A stretch of DNA of 6,411 nt from a bacterium (lineage in GTDB: Bacteria > Zixibacteria > MSB-5A5 > GN15 > FEB-12): assembly GCA_030619425.1 (NCBI GenBank), contig JAUXBJ010000119.1, positions 1 to 6,411 on the forward strand, read 5' to 3'. Position numbers and translations under genes: made by a program. Positions 1 through 6,411 of this stretch are shown here, piece by piece. How positions within the stretch are numbered: the stretch's first letter is position 1; each line of letters begins with the position of its first letter. The notes below the pieces were generated by a model. It was not told where the DNA came from. It made no database searches and saw nothing but the letters and a program-made list of their open reading frames with translations.

Positions 1-44
1 CAGACCTGCCGTCGGTGGCGGGTTCGAAGACGGACCCGCCCTAC
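1..44. repeat. Palindromic intergenic repeat, cut by the window edge
   Basis: Arms at 17-25 and 32-40 (GGCGGGTTC / GGACCCGCC, one G-T wobble) form a 9-bp hairpin with a 6-nt loop, followed directly by CTAC. The first bases (AGACCTGCC at 2-10) are identical to 5651-5659 in the spacer near the other end of the window, so this is the edge of the same repeat family. It lies just 3' of the large minus-strand gene, but on that strand no T-run follows the hairpin, so I do not call it an intrinsic terminator. Positions 45-65 hold nothing recognisable. Confidence 0.6.
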
Positions 45-65
45 TAAGAGGATGTGAACTCCCCC

Positions 66-3023
66 CTACGGTTTCAAAATCAACCCCGCGCCGGAGTGGC
101 CGTCGATGCGAACCTCCAGAGGATCCGGCAGCGCAACGTGTCGCACGAACTCCGTTTCATCGGAAATCGGTTGCGATGAGAACCAGTCCCACTCGATAAA
201 GCCGTTACCGCTGGCGGCATTGATGGTCATGTAGCCGATCCGAAACGAGGTCAGGTTGTGAAAGAAATGCGTACCGAACGACGGGTCCGGTGCGAAATCA
301 CCATAGGCCGCCTCGACAATCACCCCTGCCTGTGAAATCTGATTCCACACCACCGGTACCCCGAGCCAGCGCTCCGAAGAACCCCAGCGGCCCGGCCCGA
401 TCAGCAGATACTTCCGGTCGGCCTTTTTCAACCGGGCATTGAACTGACCGACCTGTTCGGCTATCTCAAGCGTGCGGCCACGATCAAAACTGTCCGGTGA
501 CACGAAGACGATATCCCGTATGGTCTGGTTGCAGAGGTTGCCCAGAGAATTTTCACTCTTGGCAATCACCTGCGAAGCATCGACGTCATCCAGCGATATT
601 GTCTCAAAAGTGGTGTCCTTTATCATGGGTCGAATCTGCAGGAAGTAAAACTGTTCCGGTTGCTCGCGGTCAGTCTGAAGGTCAACCGCGAACTCGATTT
701 CCACCGGGCAATTCAGACCCTGCGAGCCGAGTTGCAACAGATACCGTGTGATATCGCACAAAGGGAAGCGGCCAAGTTTAAGTATCGGCGCAAAGCTGAC
801 GATGCGTGTGCCCTCGCGACCGGCGCCGTCATACACGCGGTCATTTTCCGCCGAATATGTGGAGCAAATGGGATGGAGGGTGCCGTCCCTTTCTGCCTGC
901 TGCAAATCGAGTCGGCTTAGTCCCGTCTCGCCACCCGCTTCCGGCAGGATCGAGGGATCCCTCATGTCGATGGCGAAGAAATCGTGCTGCGAGTTGTTCA
1001 ACATGTCTTTGGTGGTGGAAAACTGCGGCAGTTTCTCCGGGTAGCCGGGGGAGAAGCGCAAACAGTTATGCCCGTCGACGATTGTTTTGCCCAGTCCCAG
1101 CGCAACATACACCACTCCATCCTCGGGTTGCACGCCGTCCATGGAGTAGTAATTGTACGACAACGCCACACCGGAAAACCCGGGGTAGAAATGGTCATCA
1201 TGACGCTGCCCGACCGCTTGTTGAATAATCACCGCCATTTTCTCCTCTTCCACCCGATTGCCGACGTACTCGTGATACATGCGAGCGTTCTTGAAGTAGG
1301 TCGAGGCATAGATCAGCTTGATAGCGGTGAGCAACTGATGCAAGCGCACTTCGAGGCGGGGGTGGCTGTTGGCCAGCATGTGGGTGTCGTAGACGCCGGC
1401 CGCCGGCTCCAGGTGTGAATCTTCGAGGATCGACGATGACCGTACAGCCAGCGGATACTTGACGACTTTCAAGATCGTGCGCAGATCCACCTGCGTCCGC
1501 TTGGGGAATTTGGCCTTAAGGAATATCCTGGCGATATCCTCATCGGAATGCGCCTTCAAAGCCGGTTGCAACAGGTTGTTGCTGTTCACGAAGGCGTCGA
1601 AGACATCGGTGCCGATGATCACCGAATGAGGCACCGAGACCTTAACTCTCTCGAAATTCTCACTGACGTCATGCTGGCTCAACAGTGCGTTGACAAAGGC
1701 CAGGCCGCGCCCCTTGCCGCCCAGCGAACCACCGCCGATCCGCACGAAGTCCGATTGCAGATCGAAGTGCCGGCGCGAAAAATCACTGACCACACCGAGT
1801 TGTCGCTCGTGTCGGAAACCCTTGAAGGTGTCGATCAGGTATTTGCGCAATTCTTCGACATCCTTGAACTCAGACACCTTGCGCGGGCGCAACCGGTCGG
1901 CCAGGTCGAATTCAGTGCGCGCCATCAACCAGTTGGAGAAATGGTTGTGGATAGCGTGGTAATGAATCGATTGTTCATCGACCGTGGCCAGCGCTTTTTC
2001 CATACTGCGAAAGTCGCCGGCCCTCGCCACTTCAGTGCCGTCGGGCAGGGTGAACACGAAGTCCCCAAAGCCGAAGTGCGCTTTGATAAATCGTCTGATA
2101 TCCATGTGCAGAGTGGGTGAGCTCTTATGGATAAACCCGGCGTTTTGAGCAGAGGCGACAGCAGCGTTTTCTATGTCGAATGATTGCATCAACACCGGCA
2201 GGTCGGGAGCACGCTCGCGAATTAGTTTGACCAACTTCACACCCGCCTCGTCATCCTTCTCTCCACCTACGCGAAAACGAACATCGGAGATGGCGGCCAG
2301 GGCATACTTGCGATATTTCTCGAACAGACTGACGGCGTCTTCGTAGTTGTCGGCCAGCAACACTTTTGGACGAGCCCTCATGCGCAACACTTTGTCGGAA
2401 ACATTCAACCCCTCCGACATTAGTGCCCGCGTCTGCTGCATGATCTCGGTGTAGAATAGTGGAAGGAAGGAAGAATAGAACTTGACATTGTCTTCGACCA
2501 TGATGATGACTCTTACACCGACCAGCCTGGTATCGAAGTCGACATTCATTCGATCTTCAACCAGCTTGATGATGGACAGCAGGATCTTGACGTCACCGGT
2601 CCAGATAAACACCCAGTCGATAGCACTCCTGGATTCGGTTGTTTCCATGATCGCCAACTCGCGCCTATGGTAGGCGAGGAAAACCACCGGCATATCCGGC
2701 TTGATACTCTTGACATCATGCCCAAAGCCTACAACGTCGAGGTCACCGACACGCTTGAATATGATGACCAGGTCAATGTCCTGTTTCGTCAGTATATCCA
2801 ACGCTTCCTCAGAGTTGGATGCCCTTTTCACGTTGGGTGTGGCGGACAGATTGAGTTCGAGGTATTCGTTGTAGATAAGCTCCGTCAACTGGCCGTCTTC
2901 CTCCAGCACGAAGGAGTCGTACGGACTGGACACCAGCAGCACATGTTTCACGCGTGCCTGCATCAGTGAATCGAACTTGAGGAACTTCGACTGAAAGTTA
3001 GTCAGATTTGGTTTGGACATCAT
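66..3023 (-). CDS. Two-receiver PEP/pyruvate-binding (PEP synthase/PPDK N-domain) protein
   Basis: This is a 985-residue cytosolic protein. Residues about 25-158 form a receiver-like domain that has lost its acidic pair (S32, S33), phospho-Asp (F89), Thr/Ser (A117) and Lys (W141). Residues about 170-315 form a second receiver with the expected E177/D178, D247, S281 and K300. A His-rich linker region follows (about 319-424). An ATP-grasp PEP/pyruvate-binding domain of the PPDK/PEP synthase type spans about 426-804, with a GGGSLGGKGRG loop (430-440), VRSSS around R528, GFSGV, GLGKT and a closing FYFLQIRP (792-799). The phosphohistidine domain and PEP/pyruvate TIM barrel of true PEP synthase or PPDK are absent. 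A conserved-looking C-terminal block (GPGRWG at 876-881, FGTHFF near 916-921) takes their place. The start at 3023 (ATG-ATG, GAGG at 3028-3031) is chosen because a promoter lies just upstream; 3020 is equally possible and gives better SD spacing. An ATG at 3131 would place the preceding terminator inside the gene. It may be annotated as PEP synthase, but its reaction is not proven. Confidence 0.88.
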   Translation of the reverse strand: MMSKPNLTNFQSKFLKFDSLMQARVKHVLLVSSPYDSFVLEEDGQLTELIYNEYLELNLSATPNVKRASNSEEALDILTKQDIDLVIIFKRVGDLDVVGFGHDVKSIKPDMPVVFLAYHRRELAIMETTESRSAIDWVFIWTGDVKILLSIIKLVEDRMNVDFDTRLVGVRVIIMVEDNVKFYSSFLPLFYTEIMQQTRALMSEGLNVSDKVLRMRARPKVLLADNYEDAVSLFEKYRKYALAAISDVRFRVGGEKDDEAGVKLVKLIRERAPDLPVLMQSFDIENAAVASAQNAGFIHKSSPTLHMDIRRFIKAHFGFGDFVFTLPDGTEVARAGDFRSMEKALATVDEQSIHYHAIHNHFSNWLMARTEFDLADRLRPRKVSEFKDVEELRKYLIDTFKGFRHERQLGVVSDFSRRHFDLQSDFVRIGGGSLGGKGRGLAFVNALLSQHDVSENFERVKVSVPHSVIIGTDVFDAFVNSNNLLQPALKAHSDEDIARIFLKAKFPKRTQVDLRTILKVVKYPLAVRSSSILEDSHLEPAAGVYDTHMLANSHPRLEVRLHQLLTAIKLIYASTYFKNARMYHEYVGNRVEEEKMAVIIQQAVGQRHDDHFYPGFSGVALSYNYYSMDGVQPEDGVVYVALGLGKTIVDGHNCLRFSPGYPEKLPQFSTTKDMLNNSQHDFFAIDMRDPSILPEAGGETGLSRLDLQQAERDGTLHPICSTYSAENDRVYDGAGREGTRIVSFAPILKLGRFPLCDITRYLLQLGSQGLNCPVEIEFAVDLQTDREQPEQFYFLQIRPMIKDTTFETISLDDVDASQVIAKSENSLGNLCNQTIRDIVFVSPDSFDRGRTLEIAEQVGQFNARLKKADRKYLLIGPGRWGSSERWLGVPVVWNQISQAGVIVEAAYGDFAPDPSFGTHFFHNLTSFRIGYMTINAASGNGFIEWDWFSSQPISDETEFVRHVALPDPLEVRIDGHSGAGLILKP

Positions 3024-3057
3024 TCTGCCTCTGCTGATGGATCCAACATGCCTAATA

Positions 3058-3085
3058 AATATAGCGGTGACGATGGAGGCGTCAA
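3058..3085 (-). promoter_or_regulatory. Predicted sigma70 promoter of the PEP/pyruvate-binding gene
   Basis: On the minus strand TTGACG (3085-3080) and TATATT (3063-3058) are separated by 16 nt. Transcription would start near 3051 and give a leader of about 28 nt. The -35 box begins at the end of the T-tract of the upstream gdhA terminator, so the gene is insulated from gdhA and has its own start signal. Confidence 0.6.
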
Positions 3086-3120
3086 AGAGAAAAGGTGGAG
3101 CCGCTGTCGACGGCTCCACC
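3086..3120 (-). terminator. Intrinsic terminator of gdhA
   Basis: A perfect 10-bp inverted repeat (3094-3103 with 3111-3120, GGTGGAGCCG arms, 7-nt loop) is followed on the minus strand by TTTTCTCTTT. It starts 35 nt after the gdhA stop codon. On the plus strand no T-run follows, so it is directional. Confidence 0.88.
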
Positions 3121-3155
3121 GTACTGTTCAATCATTGGACATTAGACCGGCAGTA

Positions 3156-4508
<1,353 letters not shown>

Positions 4509-4583
4509 TCAAGAAGTTATGTTGAACTTGTTCGTTGTGTTTTCTTTCACTCAATACAAGTGAATCGCTTCACATAGCTGCCA

Positions 4584-4612
4584 TATATATCCCCCCGCTT
4601 TTGGAAAGTCAA
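4584..4612 (-). promoter_or_regulatory. Predicted strong sigma70 promoter of gdhA
   Basis: On the minus strand TTGACT (4612-4607) and TATATA (4589-4584) stand at the optimal 17-nt spacing, with a run of six G in the spacer. A start near 4577 gives a leader of about 80 nt before the gdhA ATG. I see no convincing operator or riboswitch in that leader. The stretch between this promoter and the upstream terminator (4613-4723) contains no gene; it holds only a weak 8-bp inverted repeat at 4687-4710. Confidence 0.7.
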
Positions 4613-4723
4613 GGCGTTTTGATTCTGTTACAGAAGATTCCCGGTTTTTCTTGTCGGTATCGCAAAAGGCGCAGTTCAGGCCGGTTTTCCCACAGCCGTC
4701 GATGTGGGGACCAGTATCGGTAC

Positions 4724-4757
4724 AAAAGAAAAACGACCGGTCTGTGGACCGGCCGTT
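4724..4757 (-). terminator. Intrinsic terminator of the HesB/IscA-like gene
   Basis: An 11-bp stem (4747-4757 with 4732-4742, one G-U pair) closed by a 4-nt CACA loop is followed on the minus strand by TTTTTCTTTT-like sequence (T-rich 4733-4724). It begins 30 nt after the stop codon of the 4788-5129 gene. No T-run follows on the plus strand, so it serves the minus-strand transcript. Confidence 0.9.
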
Positions 4758-4787
4758 GACTAACTGTCGTGGGGAATTTCGAGGCGA

Positions 4788-5129
4788 CTACTGATCCTGA
4801 CTGGAACTGCAACCTGCGCACTGGTCCGGAGAGCAGCCGGGTTGGCCGACCGAGATCATATATCCGGACTGACCGTCGCGAGTGACAAAGTCGATGTTGA
4901 TATCCCCGTACTGCTGAAGGTGGGTCAGAACCTTGGGATCGATGTAGGCGGAAATGCCATTGGATTCGATTTCCTGAAGCTTGTCCGTTGACTCATCCAG
5001 AGTCATTCCGATACTCGGACCGCTTCAGCCGACCCCCTGGAAGTAGAGGATGAGTTTCTTGTCTTTGTGTTCAGGGGCAGCGAGGACCGTGGTCAATGCG
5101 CTGGAGGCGGTGTCGGTAACTTGGAGCAT
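4788..5129 (-). CDS. HesB/IscA-like Fe-S carrier, probable selenoprotein (UGA = Sec35)
   Basis: Read through one in-frame TGA, this gene encodes 113 residues of the HesB/IscA (A-type carrier) family. These small cytosolic proteins bind and pass on Fe-S clusters or iron. The N-terminal part (MLQVTDTASS to YFQGVG) runs in frame into SGPSIGMTLDE after the TGA, giving GVG-U-SGPSIGM. This is the place of the first of the three conserved IscA cysteines; it is residue 35 here and C35 in E. coli IscA. The other ligands would come from the Cys-rich tail (C99, C104, C107). The HesB-like family has known selenoprotein members with Sec at this position. A hairpin suited to SECIS follows (4989-5005). The ATG at 5129 is preceded by AAAGG at 5140-5144. 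Sequence further upstream in the same frame does not look coding. The gene is monocistronic, with its own terminator. Alternatives are a nonsense mutation or sequencing error, but the precise Cys-site position and intact downstream frame argue against them. Genome-wide selA/selB/selC/selD cannot be seen here. Confidence 0.85.
4989..5005 (-). promoter_or_regulatory. Candidate bacterial SECIS hairpin
   Basis: In the mRNA, UGACUC (5005-5000) pairs perfectly with GAGUCA (4994-4989) around the 5-nt loop UGGAU, which has G at its second and third positions. The loop starts 25 nt after the recoded UGA. Bacterial SECIS elements read by SelB are short hairpins within a few tens of nucleotides 3' of the UGA, with G at the start of a small loop, so size, place and loop all fit. 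A second, closer hairpin (UCCGA-GUA-UCGGA, 5019-5007) sits 1 nt upstream and may help or compete. Confidence 0.65.
5025..5027 (-). other. In-frame UGA predicted to encode selenocysteine
   Basis: This TGA is the only interruption of the HesB/IscA-like frame. The codons before it read FQGVG and those after it SGPSIGM, with no base shift. No other gene in the window needs UGA read as an amino acid, so a general UGA reassignment (codes 4 or 25) is unlikely. The first ATG after it (5006-5004) would give a 72-residue fragment without the N-terminal strand. Confidence 0.8.
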
Positions 5130-5178
5130 GTATTCTCGACCTTTCTTTGTTTGCACGTTCAAACCGTTAGAACCGAAT

Positions 5179-5209
5179 ATAATACAAAATGATTCAAAAA
5201 AAATAACAA
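5179..5209 (-). promoter_or_regulatory. Possible promoter of the HesB/IscA-like gene
   Basis: An AT-rich stretch upstream of the gene holds TTGTTA (5209-5204) and TATTAT (5184-5179) on the minus strand, with a long 19-nt spacer that includes a T8 run. A start near 5172 would give a leader of about 43 nt. The spacer is longer than ideal, so this is a moderate guess; the position relative to the gene is right. Confidence 0.4.
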
Positions 5210-5374
5210 AGTGACAAAACACTGCTATTGCCAAGTATCGGCAGGGTGGCCCTTCATTCATGATGGGGTTATAGGATTGCTCTGTAAGACACATTATGTC
5301 ACAAAGGAAAATCCCACCATAAGTGGCGGGCCATCGGGCGGTTGCGGCGTTTTTCAACAGCCTGTAATTGTGCC

Positions 5375-5396
5375 CGGCAGATGTCCACATCTGCCG
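5375..5396. repeat. 10-bp perfect palindrome with 2-nt spacer
   Basis: CGGCAGATGT and ACATCTGCCG are exact inverted copies separated by CC. It lies in the gene-free spacer and has no T-run on either side, so it is not a standard terminator. It shares the GGCAG/CTGCC core with the hairpins at 5553-5575 and 5637-5659 and probably belongs to the same family of intergenic repeats. Confidence 0.6.
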
Positions 5397-5410
5397 AGGA
5401 AGAACTGAAG

Positions 5411-5449
5411 TTCCCCCGGCTCCGCCTTCGACGGATTTGAACCGGGGAA
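5411..5449. repeat. Imperfect long hairpin
   Basis: TTCCCC-C-GG (5411-5419, one bulged C) pairs with CCGGGGAA (5442-5449), and within it TCCG (5421-5424) pairs with CGGA (5432-5435), leaving an asymmetric internal loop. The minus strand contains GGTTCAAATCC, which looks like a tRNA T-loop, but no cloverleaf can be built. Its function is unknown; it may be a structured intergenic repeat. Confidence 0.4.
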
Positions 5450-5523
5450 AAGGTATCGCAAACCTCTACCTTTCTACTTGCCTCTTTTCGCATCCATGAC
5501 CATCTTGCTGTCCGTCTAAGTCG

Positions 5524-5539
5524 GCCGGGTTTGATGCCG
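5524..5539 (+). repeat. 16-bp direct repeat, copy 1
   Basis: GCCGGGTTTGATGCCG occurs here and again, identically, at 5668-5683, 144 bp apart. The two copies flank the hairpin cluster at 5551-5664. This copy also overlaps a small inverted repeat (GCCGG / CCGGC, 5524-5541). Confidence 0.75.
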
Positions 5540-5550
5540 GCGATTTTCGT

Positions 5551-5664
5551 AGGGCAGGAGCCCTGCGCTCCTGCCAGCGCGCGAAGCGCGAAAAACAGGC
5601 CTGCCTGTCAGGACCACAGGGGTCCTGACCTACATTGGCAGGTTTCAGAGAGACCTGCCCTACG
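5551..5664. repeat. Cluster of four hairpins with CTACG/CGTAG ends
   Basis: Four inverted repeats lie in tandem: GGCAGGAG/CTCCTGCC (5553-5575), CGCGC/GCGCG (5578-5590), GTCAGGACC/GGTCCTGAC (5607-5629, 9 bp perfect) and GGCAGGT/ACCTGCC (5637-5659). The block starts right after CGT (CGTAGGGCAGG) and ends with CCCTACG, so its outer ends mirror each other. The arms resemble the hairpin at 17-40. This looks like a composite non-coding repeat or non-autonomous mobile element; no transposase is present. Confidence 0.6.
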
Positions 5665-5667
5665 GTT

Positions 5668-5683
5668 GCCGGGTTTGATGCCG
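5668..5683 (+). repeat. 16-bp direct repeat, copy 2
   Basis: This copy is identical to 5524-5539 (GCCGGGTTTGATGCCG). It closes the right side of the hairpin cluster and ends 37 bp before the start codon of the plus-strand gene, so it may lie in that gene's leader. Confidence 0.75.
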
Positions 5684-5720
5684 ATAATTGGAGAATGGAG
5701 AAGAAACCCCGAGGACAAGG

Positions 5721-6411
5721 ATGCCCTTGAAAATCTGTTTCTATGAAGATGACGGCTTTCGCCGGTTCTTTCCTCTGAGCTACATGCGTCCGGTCTATAC
5801 GCTGCGCGCCGGGATCGTGCCGCTCTACAAGAGGGCCAGGCGGTACTTTGCCGACGCCGAATTCTGTTTCACGGCCCGCGAGCAGGTTTCTCCGCTGCTG
5901 GCGGAGAGCTATCGCGACATCCCGGTCAACATTATCAAGAAGCCCGAGGGCGACTTGCTGTTTCTCAACGGTCGCCTCCGGGATTACGGGGATTTGCCGG
6001 AGTTGGTTATGCAGGCCGAAGGATCGTCCGGGTTCAGGGTTGGTGAAGAGACGGTAGCCGTGCTGTTCAAGGAAAAGCTGCTTAGACATGTCCCTCCGGC
6101 CGCCACGCAACGCGAATACCAGGAAACATACGGCGAGGAGTCGTCCCAAATCAGTTTTCAAGAGACGACCGCGACACTCTACGACTACTGCTGGCAGATT
6201 ATGGCCGACATTGAAAAAGAAATCGTGAGCGACTTTGCGTTATTGCGGGACAGACTGCCGGATTCAAGCAAGGCTCGAGTTCATGACGGCGCCTTCATGG
6301 TGAACAGCGGCGACATCGTGCTGGGTTACGGCGTAGAAGTGCTCCCGGGCGCGGTGCTCGACGCTTCCAAAGGGCCGATCTGCATCGCCGACTATGGTCG
6401 CATCGAACCGC
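5721..6411 (+). CDS. GlmU-like putative sugar nucleotidyltransferase, 3' end missing
   Basis: The first 230 residues of a gene that runs off the window. The start (KICFYEDDGFRRFFPLSYMRP) with the PLSYMRPVYTLRAGI segment (18-32) fits the N-terminal domain of GlmU-related putative sugar nucleotidyltransferases common in Bacteroidetes and related phyla. A helical segment at about 151-172 (LYDYCWQIMADIEKEIVSDF-like) links to the first turns of a left-handed beta-helix (VLPGAVLDASKGPICIADYGRIEP, 207-230), the usual acyltransferase-like half of these proteins. Full relatives are roughly 400 residues. The GXGTRM nucleotide loop of classical GlmU is not seen in this N-terminus, so a nucleotidyl- or acyltransferase activity on an envelope sugar is only inferred. 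The ATG at 5721 has GAGG at 5711-5714, 6 nt upstream. No signal peptide or membrane segment is visible. Confidence 0.82.
   Translation, partial: MPLKICFYEDDGFRRFFPLSYMRPVYTLRAGIVPLYKRARRYFADAEFCFTAREQVSPLLAESYRDIPVNIIKKPEGDLLFLNGRLRDYGDLPELVMQAEGSSGFRVGEETVAVLFKEKLLRHVPPAATQREYQETYGEESSQISFQETTATLYDYCWQIMADIEKEIVSDFALLRDRLPDSSKARVHDGAFMVNSGDIVLGYGVEVLPGAVLDASKGPICIADYGRIEP

Larger units (their letters stand above)
5210..5720. other. Gene-free, repeat-rich spacer
   Basis: I find no credible gene on either strand here. Open frames through it have no recognisable protein character and cross palindromes. Positions 5210-5374 hold only a weak hairpin at 5313-5330 (CCCACCA / TGGCGGG, one mismatch). 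The remainder holds the palindromes and direct repeats listed separately. The divergent genes on either side (minus-strand HesB/IscA-like, plus-strand GlmU-like) must take their promoters from this spacer, but no convincing plus-strand -35/-10 pair is visible. Confidence 0.6.

Noticed and set aside
3024..3131. Start of the large minus-strand gene at 3131
   Set aside because: This stretch contains the gdhA terminator and the predicted promoter. The resulting N-terminal 36 residues have no domain character.
4687..4710. Inverted repeat CCCACA/TGTGGG as a second terminator or operator
   Set aside because: It is short and partly wobble-paired, with an 8-nt loop, no T-run on either strand and no clear link to the gdhA promoter.
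5025..5129. HesB/IscA-like gene as a pseudogene with a nonsense mutation
   Set aside because: The TGA falls exactly on the conserved Cys site, the frame is intact through the Cys-rich tail, regulatory signals are preserved and a suitable hairpin follows. Selenocysteine explains all of this better, though reads and sel genes should confirm it.
5130..5390. Longer N-terminus of the HesB/IscA-like protein starting at 5390
   Set aside because: The extra residues have no family match, and the likely promoter and RBS lie within them. The family starts close to MLQVTDTA.
5411..5485. tRNA on the minus strand, suggested by GGTTCAAATCC
   Set aside because: The T-stem has only about three pairs, there is no matching acceptor stem, D-arm or anticodon arm, and no CCA end. 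It cannot be the tRNA-Sec either.
5375..5683. CRISPR array
   Set aside because: The repeats differ in sequence, are not evenly spaced and are inverted hairpins; only one 16-bp direct pair exists and no cas gene is present.
5466..6161. 231-residue minus-strand open frame with a hydrophobic start
   Set aside because: It is antisense to the GlmU-like gene, which has an RBS and family motifs, and it runs on through the palindromic repeats.

Overview
The window looks like part of the chromosome of an uncultured, Gram-negative-type bacterium that uses the standard code and probably makes selenocysteine. The two-receiver PEP/pyruvate-binding protein and the GlmU-like nucleotidyltransferase relative are of kinds I know best from the Bacteroidetes/FCB side of the tree. 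The palindromic intergenic spacers ending in CTAC(G) resemble those of candidate phyla such as Zixibacteria. That placement is from memory and tentative.

Layout, left to right. Positions 1-65 are the end of a palindromic intergenic repeat. Three genes follow on the minus strand, transcribed right to left: a HesB/IscA-like iron-sulfur carrier (4788-5129), an NADP-type glutamate dehydrogenase gdhA (3156-4496) and a 985-residue two-receiver PEP/pyruvate-binding protein (66-3023). They do not look like one operon. The first two are each followed by a strong intrinsic terminator (4724-4757 and 3086-3120), and gdhA and the large protein each have a good sigma70-type promoter just after the preceding terminator. 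Positions 5210-5720 carry no gene and are full of hairpins and a 16-bp direct repeat. From 5721 the plus strand carries a GlmU-like gene that runs off the right edge.

The most interesting object is the HesB/IscA-like gene. Its frame is broken by one TGA (5025-5027) exactly where the first conserved cysteine of the family belongs. The frame is otherwise intact on both sides, and a 6-bp hairpin with G in a 5-nt loop starts 19 nt after the TGA. I read it as a 113-residue selenoprotein with Sec35 and a bacterial SECIS element. A routine gene call would give a 72-residue fragment starting at 5006.

The second item is the large protein. It has the ATP-grasp PEP/pyruvate-binding half of PEP synthase, but no phosphohistidine or TIM-barrel domain is visible. 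It instead has a degenerate and an intact receiver domain in front and an uncharacterised conserved C-terminal block. It may be a regulated or non-classical enzyme. Together the minus-strand genes touch the pyruvate/PEP node, 2-oxoglutarate/glutamate and Fe-S assembly, but no shared pathway is shown by the sequence.
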